Shown here one piece after another: positions 8,428 through 16,830 of a stretch of DNA of 64,000 nt. Where the stretch lies: positions 186,001 to 250,000 of the forward strand of contig NZ_BMTP01000007.1 in assembly GCF_014649735.1 (NCBI RefSeq), given 5' to 3'. The first letter of the stretch is position 1, and every line of letters begins with the position of its first letter. The notes under the pieces are model-generated. The model was given only the letters and a program-made list of their open reading frames with translations. It was not told where the DNA came from and searched no databases. This stretch comes from Streptomyces lavendofoliae (GTDB lineage: Bacteria > Actinomycetota > Actinomycetes > Streptomycetales > Streptomycetaceae). A program made the translations under genes and the position numbers.

Positions 8428-9936
8428 TCAGCCCTTCCCGAGCAGCAGCCGGGCCTCGCCGACCGTGATCACCGAACCGGTCACCAGGACGCCCGCCCCC
8501 GCGAACTCGGACTCCTCCTCCGCCAGGGTGATCGCCGCCTCCAGCGCGTCGTCCAGCCGCGGCTCGACGACCACGCGGTCGTCGCCGAAGACCTCGACGG
8601 CGATCGCGGCCAGCTCGTCCGCGTCCATCGCGCGGTGGCTGGAGTTCTGTGTGACGACGACCTCCGCGAAGATCGGCTCGAACGCCTCCAGCAGGCCCCG
8701 GACGTCCTTGTCGCCGCTCGTGCCGACGACACCGACCAGCCGGGAGAAGCCGAACGCCTCGCTGATGCCCTCGGCCGTGGCCCGCGCGCCCGCCGGGTTG
8801 TGCGCGGCGTCCAGCACCACGGTCGGGCTGCGCCGCACCACCTCCAGGCGGCCCGGCGAGGCGACGGCGGCGAACGCCCCGCGGATGCGGTCCACGTCCA
8901 GCGTCCGCGCTTCCTGGGCACCCACGCCGAAGAACGCCTCGACCGCCGCCAGCGCCACCGCCGCGTTGTGCGCCTGGTGCGCGCCGTACAGCGGCAGGAA
9001 GATCTCCTCGTACTCGCCGCCGAGCCCGCGCAGGGTGAGCAGCTGCCCGCCGACGGCGACCTCGCGGGAGACGACGCCGAACTCCATGCCCTCGCGGGCG
9101 ACGGTCGCGTCGACCTCGACGGCCTTCTTCAGCATCACCTGCGCCGCGTCCACCGGCTGCTGGGACAGGATGACGGTGGCGCCCTGCTTGATGATCCCGG
9201 ACTTCTCGCCGGCGATCTCGGCGGGCGTCGAGCCCAGCCGGTCCGTGTGGTCCAGGTCGATGGGGGTGATCACGGCGACGTCGCCGTCGATCACGTTCGT
9301 CGCGTCCCAGCTGCCGCCCATGCCGACCTCGACGACCGCCACGTCCACGGGCGCGTCGGCGAAGGCCGCGTACGCCATTCCGGTGAGGACCTCGAAGAAG
9401 GACAGCCGGTACTCCTGGGAGCCGTCGACCATCTCGACGTACGGCTTGATGTCCTGGTACGTCTCGATGAACCGCTCGTGGCTGATCGGCGCGCCGTCCA
9501 GGCTGATCCGCTCGGTGATCGACTGCACGTGCGGCGAGGTGTACCGCCCCGTGCGCAGGTCGAACGCGCCCAGCAGCGCCTCGATCATCCGGGCCGTGGA
9601 CGTCTTGCCGTTGGTGCCGGTGATGTGGATCGAGGGGTACGCGCGCTGCGGCTCGCCCAGCACGTCCATCAGGGCCGCGATCCGCGACACCGACGGCTCC
9701 AGCTTGGTCTCGCCCCAGCGGGTGGCCAGCTCCTGCTCCACCGCCCGCAGCGCCTGGTCGACCTCCGGGTCGGCGGGCCGCTGGGGCACCGCCTCGGCGG
9801 CGTCGGGCGGACCGGCCTGGGCGCGCAGCGTACGGCTGCCGGCCTCGATCACCGCCAGGTCGGGATCTCGGTGGGTCTCGGCTTCCACGATGTCGTCGAA
9901 GTCGTCGCTGTCGCTGGACGGGGGCTGCTCACTCAC
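8428..9936 (-). CDS. folC: Bifunctional folylpolyglutamate / dihydrofolate synthase
   Basis: A 502-residue Mur-ligase-family enzyme. The ATP-binding loop HITGTNGKTSTAR lies near residue 112, VVEVGMGGSWDATN follows, and the C-terminal ligase domain carries LDAAHNPAGA. It adds glutamate to dihydropteroate and to reduced folates. The first 60 or so residues are an acidic, disordered extension (SSDSDDFDDIVEAE) not needed by the core fold, which is common in Streptomyces. It lies downstream of valS on the same strand but behind a strong hairpin. Confidence 0.95.
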   Translation of the reverse strand: MSEQPPSSDSDDFDDIVEAETHRDPDLAVIEAGSRTLRAQAGPPDAAEAVPQRPADPEVDQALRAVEQELATRWGETKLEPSVSRIAALMDVLGEPQRAYPSIHITGTNGKTSTARMIEALLGAFDLRTGRYTSPHVQSITERISLDGAPISHERFIETYQDIKPYVEMVDGSQEYRLSFFEVLTGMAYAAFADAPVDVAVVEVGMGGSWDATNVIDGDVAVITPIDLDHTDRLGSTPAEIAGEKSGIIKQGATVILSQQPVDAAQVMLKKAVEVDATVAREGMEFGVVSREVAVGGQLLTLRGLGGEYEEIFLPLYGAHQAHNAAVALAAVEAFFGVGAQEARTLDVDRIRGAFAAVASPGRLEVVRRSPTVVLDAAHNPAGARATAEGISEAFGFSRLVGVVGTSGDKDVRGLLEAFEPIFAEVVVTQNSSHRAMDADELAAIAVEVFGDDRVVVEPRLDDALEAAITLAEEESEFAGAGVLVTGSVITVGEARLLLGKG

Positions 9937-9983
9937 GGGGCCAGTCTACGGAGCCCCGCCGACAGTGCCGGGACCGGTGCCGC

Positions 9984-10025
9984 GACGGCGGGGGTGCGGG
10001 GTGTGTTCCCCGCGCCCCCGCCGTC
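9984..10025 (-). terminator. valS terminator hairpin
   Basis: A near-perfect inverted repeat with about 17-bp arms (GACGGCGGGGG...CCCCCGCCGTC plus an inner GCGGGG/CCCCGC stem) starts just after the valS stop. It separates valS from folC. Confidence 0.6.
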
Positions 10026-10029
10026 CGGG

Positions 10030-12651
10030 TCACGCCTCGGGGAGGCTCGCCAGCTGGTTCTCGATGCGGGCGATGTCCTCGTCGGCCTTGGCCAGGCGGG
10101 TGCGGATCTTCTCCACGACGTTGTCCGGGGCCTTGGCGAGGAACGCCTCGTTGCCGAGCTTCGCCGTCGCCTGGGCCTTCTCCTTCTCGGCCGCCGCCAG
10201 GTCCTTGGTCAGGCGCTTGCGCTCCGCCGCCACGTCGATGGTGCCGGACAGGTCGAGCGCGACGGTGGCGCCCGCCACCGGCAGGGAGGCGGTGGCGTGG
10301 AAGCCCTCGCCCTCCGGCTGGAGGCGCAGCAGCTGGCGGATGGCCGCCTCGTGCGGCGCCAGCGCCGTACCGGTGAGGTCCAGGCGGGCCGGGACCTTCT
10401 GGCCGGGCTGGAGGCCCTGGTCGGAGCGGAAGCGGCGGACCTCGGTGACGACCCGCTGGACCAGCTCGATCTCGCGCTCGGCGGCCTCGTCGCGGAAGCC
10501 GGAGTCGGCCGGCCAGTCGGCGATGACGAGGGACTCCTTGCCGGTGAGGGAGGTCCACAGCGTCTCGGTGACGAACGGGACCACCGGGTGCAGCAGTCGC
10601 AGCGTCACGTCCAGGACCTCGCCCAGGACGCGGGCCGAGACCTCGGCGGGCTCGCCGCCGCCGAAGAAGGTGGTCTTCGACAGCTCGACGTACCAGTCGA
10701 AGACCTCGTCCCACGCGAAGTGGTAGAGCGCGTCGGAGAGCTTCGCGAACTGGAAGTCCTCGTAGAACGCGTCGACCTCGGCGACCGTGGCGTTGAGGCG
10801 CGACAGGATCCACCGGTCGGTGGCGGACATCCGCGACGGCTCGGGCAGCGGTCCGTCCACCGTCGCGCCGTTCATCAGCGCGAAGCGGGTGGCGTTCCAG
10901 ATCTTGTTGGCGAAGTTGCGGGACGCCTGGACCCAGTCCTCGCCGATCGGGACGTCGGTGCCGGGGTTGGCGCCGCGGGCCAGGGTGAAGCGGACGGCGT
11001 CGGAGCCGTAGGCGTCCATCCAGTCCAGCGGGTCGACGACGTTGCCGAACGACTTCGACATCTTCTTGCCGCGCTCGTCGCGGACGAGACCGGTCAGCGC
11101 GATCGTCTTGAACGGGACCTCGCCGTCCATCGCGTACAGGCCGAACATCATCATCCGGGCGACCCAGAAGAAGATGATGTCGTGGCCGGTGAGGAGGACG
11201 TCGGTGGAGTAGAACTTCTCCAGGTCCGGCGTCCGCTCCGGCCAGCCGAGGGTGGAGAACGGCCACAGGCCGGAGGAGAACCAGGTGTCCAGGACGTCGG
11301 TGTCCTGGGTCCAGCCCTCGCCGGTGGGCGCCTCGTCGTCCGGTCCGACGCAGACGACCTCGCCGTCGGGGCCGTACCAGACGGGGATGCGGTGGCCCCA
11401 CCACAGCTGGCGCGAGATGCACCAGTCGTGCATGTTGTCGACCCAGTCGAAGTACCGCTTCGACATGTCCTCCGGGTGGATCTTCACCCGGCCGTCGCGG
11501 ACCGCGTCACCGGCGGCCTGGGCGAGCGGGCCGACCTTGACCCACCACTGCATCGACAGGCGCGGCTCGATGGTGGTCTTGCAGCGCGAGCAGTGGCCGA
11601 CGGAGTGGACGTACGGGCGCTTCTCGGCGACGATCCGCCCCTGCGAGCGCAGCGCGCCGACGACGGCGCTGCGCGCCTCGAACCGGTCCAGGCCCTGGAA
11701 GGGACCGTGGACGGTGATGACCCCGCGCTCGTCCATGATCGTCATGGACTCCAGGCCGTGGCGCTGGCCGATCGCGAAGTCGTTCGGGTCGTGGGCGGGG
11801 GTCACCTTGACGGCGCCGGTGCCGAACTCGGGGTCGACGTGGGTGTCGGCGACGACCGGGATCGTGCGGTCGGTGAGCGGCAGCTTGATGCGCTTGCCGA
11901 CGAGGTGCCGGTAGCGCTCGTCGTCCGGGTGGACGGCGACCGCGGTGTCACCGAGCATCGTCTCGGCGCGGGTGGTGGCGACGACGAGCGTCTCGTCGCC
12001 CTCGCCGTACCGGATGGAGACGAGCTCGCCGTCGTCCTCCTGGTACTCCACCTCGATGTCCGAGATGGCGGTCAGGCAGCGCGGGCACCAGTTGATGATG
12101 CGCTCGGCGCGGTAGATGAGCTCGTCGTCGTACAGCCGCTTGAAGATGGTCTGGACGGCCTTGGACAGGCCCTCGTCCATGGTGAACCGCTCGCGCGACC
12201 AGTCGACGCCGTCACCGAGGCGGCGCATCTGGCCGAGGATCTTGCCGCCGTACTCCTCCTTCCACTGCCAGACGCGCTCGACGAACTCCTCGCGCCCCAG
12301 GTCGTGGCGGGACTTGCCCTCCTCGGCGAGCTGCTGCTCGACCTTGTTCTGGGTGGCGATGCCGGCGTGGTCCATGCCGGGCAGCCACAGCGCCTCGTAC
12401 CCCTGCATCCGCTTGCGGCGGGTGAGGGCGTCCATCAGCGTGTGCTGGAAGGCGTGGCCCAGGTGGAGGCTGCCGGTGACGTTCGGCGGGGGGATGACGA
12501 TGGTGTACGGCGGCTTCTCGCTCTTCGCGTCCGCCGTGAAGTAACCGCGCTCTACCCAGCGCTCGTACAGCTTCCCCTCTACCTCGGCCGGCGCGTACTG
12601 GGTCGGCAGTTCGGGAACGGATGCTGGCTGCTGCTGAGTGTTCTCGGTCAC
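10030..12651 (-). CDS. valS: Valyl-tRNA synthetase
   Basis: An 873-residue class I aminoacyl-tRNA synthetase. The HIGH-type motif is HLGH (63-66), followed by a CP1 editing domain, KMSKS at 530-534, an anticodon-binding domain and a C-terminal coiled coil (AAERKRLTKDLAAAEKEKAQ region). It charges tRNA-Val in the cytoplasm. The start chosen is GTG at 12651; the 28-codon extension upstream shows no family similarity. The 138 bp to the divergent gene at 12790 contain both promoters. I see no T-box leader. Confidence 0.96.
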   Translation of the reverse strand: MTENTQQQPASVPELPTQYAPAEVEGKLYERWVERGYFTADAKSEKPPYTIVIPPPNVTGSLHLGHAFQHTLMDALTRRKRMQGYEALWLPGMDHAGIATQNKVEQQLAEEGKSRHDLGREEFVERVWQWKEEYGGKILGQMRRLGDGVDWSRERFTMDEGLSKAVQTIFKRLYDDELIYRAERIINWCPRCLTAISDIEVEYQEDDGELVSIRYGEGDETLVVATTRAETMLGDTAVAVHPDDERYRHLVGKRIKLPLTDRTIPVVADTHVDPEFGTGAVKVTPAHDPNDFAIGQRHGLESMTIMDERGVITVHGPFQGLDRFEARSAVVGALRSQGRIVAEKRPYVHSVGHCSRCKTTIEPRLSMQWWVKVGPLAQAAGDAVRDGRVKIHPEDMSKRYFDWVDNMHDWCISRQLWWGHRIPVWYGPDGEVVCVGPDDEAPTGEGWTQDTDVLDTWFSSGLWPFSTLGWPERTPDLEKFYSTDVLLTGHDIIFFWVARMMMFGLYAMDGEVPFKTIALTGLVRDERGKKMSKSFGNVVDPLDWMDAYGSDAVRFTLARGANPGTDVPIGEDWVQASRNFANKIWNATRFALMNGATVDGPLPEPSRMSATDRWILSRLNATVAEVDAFYEDFQFAKLSDALYHFAWDEVFDWYVELSKTTFFGGGEPAEVSARVLGEVLDVTLRLLHPVVPFVTETLWTSLTGKESLVIADWPADSGFRDEAAEREIELVQRVVTEVRRFRSDQGLQPGQKVPARLDLTGTALAPHEAAIRQLLRLQPEGEGFHATASLPVAGATVALDLSGTIDVAAERKRLTKDLAAAEKEKAQATAKLGNEAFLAKAPDNVVEKIRTRLAKADEDIARIENQLASLPEA

Positions 12652-12789
12652 GGGCCACAGTTTAGAGGTGTCACAGGGCCGTACTGAAACGGGAATGTTC
12701 GGTAACGGTGTGACCCCCGCCGTCCCGCCGGACAAGGGTTTCGGCCAGGATGTGAGGAACGCATAAGCATTCGGAGGGGGAACCCCTTA

Positions 12790-13740
12790 ATGAGTTACAA
12801 CCAGCCGGGCCCGTACGGCGGACAGCCCCAGCAGCCCGGACCGTACGGTCAGCCGGGTCCTTACGGCCAGCAGCCGCAGGCGCCCCAGCCCGGCTACGGC
12901 TACCCCCAGCAGGCCCCGCCCGCGCAGGGCGTTCCCCCGCAGGGTTACGGCTACCCCCAGCAGCAGCCGGGCCAGCCGGGCCCCTACGGCCAGCCGCCGC
13001 AGCAGCCCCCCTACGGCGCGGGCCCCGGCGCCTATCCCCCGCCCCCGCCGGCCCCGGGCGGCGGCAAGAAGAAGACGGGCCTGATCCTCGGCGCGGTGGC
13101 GGCGGTGGCGGCGATCGCCGTGGGCGCGTACTTCGTCCTCGGCGGCTCCGGCGGCGGCGCGGACCTCGCGGACGACGGCCCGCACAAGCTGGTGACGCCG
13201 GCGACGGTGCTCGGCGAGTACAAGAAGGGCAAGAGCGACGGCGGTTCGTCCGACGACGAGGACCTCCTGAAGGAAGCCGCGCAGTGGGGCGTGAAGAACG
13301 CCAAGGAGGTCGAGGCGGGGTACCAGTCCGGCGACGAGAGCAACCCGTTCGCGTCCAAGATGCTGCAGTTCGGTGGCGTCTACGGTCAGATCGAGGACCC
13401 CGAGAAGGTGGTGGACGCCTTCTTCGCCCATATGAAGACCGAGTCCGAGAAGGACGCCGACGGCGAGGCCAAGCTGGTCGGCAGCCCGAAGGCCTACGAG
13501 CCCGCGGGCCTGGAGAACGCCGTCCTGAAGTGCCAGCAGATGAAGGGCCCCACGGGCGCCTCGGCCGGCCAGGGTCCCAAGGACGTCACGCTCACCGTGT
13601 GCGTCTGGGGCGACCACAGCACTCTCGGCATGGTGATGCCGATCGACATGGCCAGTGCCATGACCGGCAAGGGCGGCGACCCGGCCACGGCCGCCGACAC
13701 GACCGCCAAGCTCCGCAAGGAGGTCCGCGTCAAGGCCTGA
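12790..13740 (+). CDS. Membrane protein with Pro/Gln/Gly/Tyr-rich cytoplasmic tail
   Basis: A 316-residue protein. Residues 1-95 are a low-complexity region built from PGPYGQ/GYGYPQQ-type repeats. A KKK cluster and one transmembrane helix follow (about 98-120), then an extracytoplasmic domain of about 195 residues with no recognised fold (two cysteines, near C248 and C270). Such PGY-rich N-termini occur in many actinobacterial membrane proteins. A good ribosome site (GGAGGGGG) precedes ATG at 12790. Divergent from valS and convergent with clpX. Function unknown; the tail may drive clustering at the inner face of the membrane, which is inference. Confidence 0.82.
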   Translation: MSYNQPGPYGGQPQQPGPYGQPGPYGQQPQAPQPGYGYPQQAPPAQGVPPQGYGYPQQQPGQPGPYGQPPQQPPYGAGPGAYPPPPPAPGGGKKKTGLILGAVAAVAAIAVGAYFVLGGSGGGADLADDGPHKLVTPATVLGEYKKGKSDGGSSDDEDLLKEAAQWGVKNAKEVEAGYQSGDESNPFASKMLQFGGVYGQIEDPEKVVDAFFAHMKTESEKDADGEAKLVGSPKAYEPAGLENAVLKCQQMKGPTGASAGQGPKDVTLTVCVWGDHSTLGMVMPIDMASAMTGKGGDPATAADTTAKLRKEVRVKA

Positions 13741-13744
13741 CGTG

Positions 13745-13801
13745 ACACACCGAAGGGCGCCCCGCCGGTTGCTGGAACCGGCGGGGCGCCCTTCGGTGTG
13801 T
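13745..13801. terminator. Bidirectional terminator, 26-bp perfect stem
   Basis: The arms 13745-13770 and 13776-13801 are exact reverse complements with a 5-nt loop. It sits between the stops of the converging gene at 12790 and clpX, so it serves both directions. Confidence 0.88.
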
Positions 13802-13815
13802 GCGGCCCGGTGCCG

Positions 13816-15099
13816 CTACGCGGACTTCTCGTGGCGGCCCGGGTCCTTGACGACCCTCGGGACCAGCGTCGGGTTGACGTTGTTGTGGACGACGTCCTCC
13901 GTGATGACCACGCGGGCCACGTCCTTGCGGGACGGGACCTCGTACATCACCGACATCAGGACCTCCTCCATGATGGCGCGCAGGCCGCGCGCGCCGGTGC
14001 CGCGGAGGATGGCCTGGTCGGCGATGGCTTCGAGGGCCGGGCGGTCGAAGTCCAGCTCCACGCCGTCGAGTTCGAACAGCCGCTGGTACTGCTTGACCAG
14101 CGCGTTGCGGGGCTCGACGAGGATCTTCAGGAGTGCCTCGCGGTCCAGGTTGTGGACCGAGGTGATGACGGGGAGGCGGCCGATGAACTCGGGGATCATC
14201 CCGAACTTCACCAGGTCCTCCGGCATGACCTCCTGGAACTGGTCGCTCGCCTCGATCTCGCGCTTGGAGCGGATCGTCGCGCCGAACCCGATGCCCTTGG
14301 CGCCGGCACGCGACTCGATGATCTTCTCCAGACCGGCGAAGGCTCCGCCCACGATGAACAGCACGTTCGTCGTGTCGATCTGGATGAACTCCTGGTGCGG
14401 GTGCTTGCGGCCGCCCTGCGGGGGGACCGAGGCCGTGGTGCCCTCGAGGATCTTGAGCAGGGCCTGCTGGACGCCCTCGCCCGACACATCGCGGGTGATC
14501 GACGGGTTTTCGCTCTTACGGGCGACCTTGTCGATCTCGTCGATGTAGATGATGCCCGTCTCGGCCTTCTTGACGTCGTAGTCGGCGGCCTGGATGAGCT
14601 TCAGCAGGATGTTCTCGACGTCCTCGCCCACATACCCGGCCTCCGTGAGCGCCGTCGCGTCGGCGATGGCGAACGGGACGTTGAGCATCCGGGCCAGCGT
14701 CTGGGCCAGGAGCGTCTTGCCGGAGCCCGTGGGGCCGAGCAACAGGATGTTGGACTTGGCCAGTTCGATCGCGTCGTCCCGGCCCTGCGCGCCGCCGTTC
14801 TCACCGGCCTGGACGCGCTTGTAGTGGTTGTACACAGCGACGGAGAGGGCCTTCTTCGCGGGCTCCTGCCCGACGACGTACCCCTCGAGGAACTCGTAGA
14901 TCTCGCGCGGCTTGGGAAGTTCCTCCCACCGCACCTCGGAGGTCTCGGCGAGCTCCTCCTCGATGATCTCGTTGCAGAGGTCGATGCACTCGTCGCAGAT
15001 GTACACACCGGGGCCTGCGATGAGCTTCTTCACCTGCTTCTGGCTCTTTCCGCAGAACGAGCACTTGAGCAGGTCGCCGCCATCACCGATGCGTGCCAC
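13816..15099 (-). CDS. clpX: ATP-dependent Clp protease ATP-binding subunit ClpX
   Basis: A 427-residue AAA+ unfoldase. An N-terminal C4 zinc-binding domain (C13, C16, C35, C38) is followed by Walker A GPTGSGKT (122-129), Walker B IIYIDEID (about 183-190), sensor and pore-loop motifs (GYVGED) and the IGF-type loop that docks ClpP. It unfolds tagged proteins and feeds them to ClpP1P2. GTG at 15099 is the start; the upstream 37 codons lack similarity to ClpX. It follows clpP2 but is separated from it by a terminator-like hairpin, so it probably has its own promoter in 15100-15193. Confidence 0.96.
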   Translation of the reverse strand: MARIGDGGDLLKCSFCGKSQKQVKKLIAGPGVYICDECIDLCNEIIEEELAETSEVRWEELPKPREIYEFLEGYVVGQEPAKKALSVAVYNHYKRVQAGENGGAQGRDDAIELAKSNILLLGPTGSGKTLLAQTLARMLNVPFAIADATALTEAGYVGEDVENILLKLIQAADYDVKKAETGIIYIDEIDKVARKSENPSITRDVSGEGVQQALLKILEGTTASVPPQGGRKHPHQEFIQIDTTNVLFIVGGAFAGLEKIIESRAGAKGIGFGATIRSKREIEASDQFQEVMPEDLVKFGMIPEFIGRLPVITSVHNLDREALLKILVEPRNALVKQYQRLFELDGVELDFDRPALEAIADQAILRGTGARGLRAIMEEVLMSVMYEVPSRKDVARVVITEDVVHNNVNPTLVPRVVKDPGRHEKSA

Positions 15100-15193
15100 G
15101 AGGTGCTTCCCCTTCGCCTGGGAGCGGCTTGGTTCAGCCGACTCCTGGTGCCTCATATCCGACGGTACCTTGCCGGGCCCCGTGTTCGGGCCC

Positions 15194-15223
15194 CCCTTGG
15201 CACGGTTCACACCGTGCCAAGGG
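15194..15223 (-). terminator. clpP1P2 terminator hairpin
   Basis: A perfect 12-bp stem (CCCTTGGCACGG / CCGTGCCAAGGG) with a 6-nt loop lies 12 bp past the clpP2 stop. It likely ends the clpP1-clpP2 transcript before clpX. Confidence 0.7.
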
Positions 15224-15235
15224 AAGGCGGGGCCG

Positions 15236-15895
15236 TCAGGCAGCCGCCGCTGCGGTGCTCTTGCGGGTGGAGACGATCTGGTCCACCAGGCCGTACGCCA
15301 GGGCGTCCTCGGCCGTGAGGATCTTGTCGCGCTCGATGTCGTCGCGGATCTTCTCGATCGGCTGGGTGGAGTGCTTGGCCAGCATCTCCTCCAGCTGCGT
15401 GCGCATGCGCAGGATCTCGTTGGCCGCGATCTCCAGGTCGGAGAGCTGCTCGCGGCCGGTGCCGCCGGACGGCTGGTGGATCAGCACACGCGCGTTCGGC
15501 AGGGCCATCCGCTTGCCGGGGGTGCCGGCGGCCAGCAGCACGGCCGCCGCGGACGCCGCCTGGCCCATGCAGACCGTCTGGATGTCCGGCTTCACGAACT
15601 GCATCGTGTCGTAGATGGCCGTCAGCGCGGTGAAGGAGCCACCGGGGCTGTTGATGTAGATGGAGATGTCACGGTCCGGGTCCATCGACTCCAGGCACAG
15701 CAGCTGCGCCATGACGTCGTTGGCGGAGGCGTCGTCGATCTGCACGCCGAGGAAGATCACGCGCTCCTCGAAGAGCTTCGCGTACGGGTCGTACTCGCGC
15801 ACGCCCTGCGAGGTGCGCTCGACGAAGCGCGGGACGACGTAACGGTTGTCCACCTGCGGGCCGGTGTAGAGGCCGCTCGCGGAGAAGTTGCTCAT
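15236..15895 (-). CDS. clpP2: ATP-dependent Clp protease proteolytic subunit ClpP2
   Basis: A 219-residue serine peptidase with nucleophile S115 in GQAASAAAV and H140 in VLIHQPSGG. It assembles with ClpP1 into the mixed tetradecamer driven by ClpX or ClpC. The N-terminus is longer than that of ClpP1. ATG at 15895 has an AGGATGG-type ribosome site upstream; ATG at 15910, five codons earlier, is the alternative but has its AGG directly abutting. It follows clpP1 by about 58 bp in the same transcript. Confidence 0.93.
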   Translation of the reverse strand: MSNFSASGLYTGPQVDNRYVVPRFVERTSQGVREYDPYAKLFEERVIFLGVQIDDASANDVMAQLLCLESMDPDRDISIYINSPGGSFTALTAIYDTMQFVKPDIQTVCMGQAASAAAVLLAAGTPGKRMALPNARVLIHQPSGGTGREQLSDLEIAANEILRMRTQLEEMLAKHSTQPIEKIRDDIERDKILTAEDALAYGLVDQIVSTRKSTAAAAA

Positions 15896-15953
15896 ATGGG
15901 TGTTCACCATCCTGGTGGCGTTCGGCGGGGCTGGGAGGCAGGGGCGGGCCGGC

Positions 15954-16571
15954 TCAGGCGCCGGTGCCGCCACCGCCCGGAACGCCCGCGGCGGCAGACA
16001 TGATGTCGTCGATCAGGCCGTACTCCTTGGCCTCCGTCGCGGTGAACCAGCGGTCGCGGTCACCGTCCCGGATGATCGTCTCCACGCTCTGGCCGGAGTG
16101 GCGCGCGGTGATCTCGGCCATGCGCTTCTTCGTGCGGAGGAGGTACTCGGCCTGGATCTTGATGTCCGAGGCGGTACCGCCGATACCGGCGGACCCCTGG
16201 TGCATCAGGATGTCGGTGTTCGGCAGCGCGAAGCGCTTGCCGGCCGCGCCGCCGGTGAGCAGGAACTGGCCCATGGAGGCCGCCATGCCCATACCGATGG
16301 TGACGACGTCGTTCGGGATGTACTGCATGGTGTCGTAGATGGCCATACCGGCCGTCACCGAGCCACCCGGGCTGTTGATGTACAGGTAGATGTCCTTGTC
16401 CGGGTCGGCGGCAAGGAGCAGCATCTGCGAGGTGATCTTGTTCGCGATCTCGTCGTCGACCTGCTGGCCGAGGAAGATGATCCGCTCGCCGAGCAGCCGG
16501 TTGTAGACATGGTCGCCGAGGCCACCACCGATGGACGGCTCACCCGCGGCGTAAGGCATCAGATTCGTCAC
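15954..16571 (-). CDS. clpP1: ATP-dependent Clp protease proteolytic subunit ClpP1
   Basis: A 205-residue ClpP with nucleophile S99 in GMAASMGQ and H124 in ILMHQGSAG; a DGDRDRWFTA segment carries the acidic member. A short glycine-rich C-terminus (VPGGGGTGA) is typical of Streptomyces ClpP1. It is the first gene of clpP1-clpP2. An internal ATG at 16559 (MPYAAGE) is possible. In Streptomyces this operon is activated by ClgR, and a matching site lies about 130 bp upstream. Confidence 0.95.
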   Translation of the reverse strand: MTNLMPYAAGEPSIGGGLGDHVYNRLLGERIIFLGQQVDDEIANKITSQMLLLAADPDKDIYLYINSPGGSVTAGMAIYDTMQYIPNDVVTIGMGMAASMGQFLLTGGAAGKRFALPNTDILMHQGSAGIGGTASDIKIQAEYLLRTKKRMAEITARHSGQSVETIIRDGDRDRWFTATEAKEYGLIDDIMSAAAGVPGGGGTGA

Positions 16572-16658
16572 GTATCCACCTGCTCGTCTCTGACGGCTCC
16601 GGCCGTCTCAGCGTGTTGCGTACTGGGGGCGGGTACTCCCCTGCCCTCGTATTCATGG

Positions 16659-16717
16659 ACCCTAACGCGCAGGTCGGACAACGCCATCCCGGTTCCCGAA
16701 CTGTTCGCTGGGAGCGC
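16659..16717 (-). promoter_or_regulatory. clpP1 promoter with ClgR-like operator
   Basis: On the minus strand a -10-like TAGGGT lies at 16664-16659, with a weak -35. About 40 bp further upstream, at 16703-16717, is GTTCGCTGGGAGCGC (plus-strand reading). This agrees with the published ClgR pattern (CGCY followed by RGCG with a 3-nt gap). Centred near -58, it is placed as expected for an activator. The match is by eye. Confidence 0.55.
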
Positions 16718-16758
16718 AAGGTAGTTGGGCCGACGAGGGGCGGCCCCGGTCCGTACGG

Positions 16759-16799
16759 CGACGGGCCCGATCGCACGCGGGTGCGGATCGGGCCCGTCG
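16759..16799 (-). terminator. tig terminator hairpin
   Basis: A perfect 14-bp outer stem (CGACGGGCCCGATC / GATCGGGCCCGTCG) encloses a smaller GCAC/GTGC stem. It lies 32 bp beyond the trigger factor stop. Confidence 0.72.
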
Positions 16800-16830
16800 G
16801 ACCGTTCGTGCCGGGACCGGCGCCGGGCCG

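Noticed and set aside
8635..12687. A 1350-codon open frame on the plus strand across folC and valS
   Set aside because: Antisense shadow: it spans two unrelated genes and an intergenic terminator and shows only low-complexity Leu/Asp/Gly/Arg sequence.
12652..12789. T-box leader before valS
   Set aside because: The gap is too short and lacks the T-box consensus and specifier stem.
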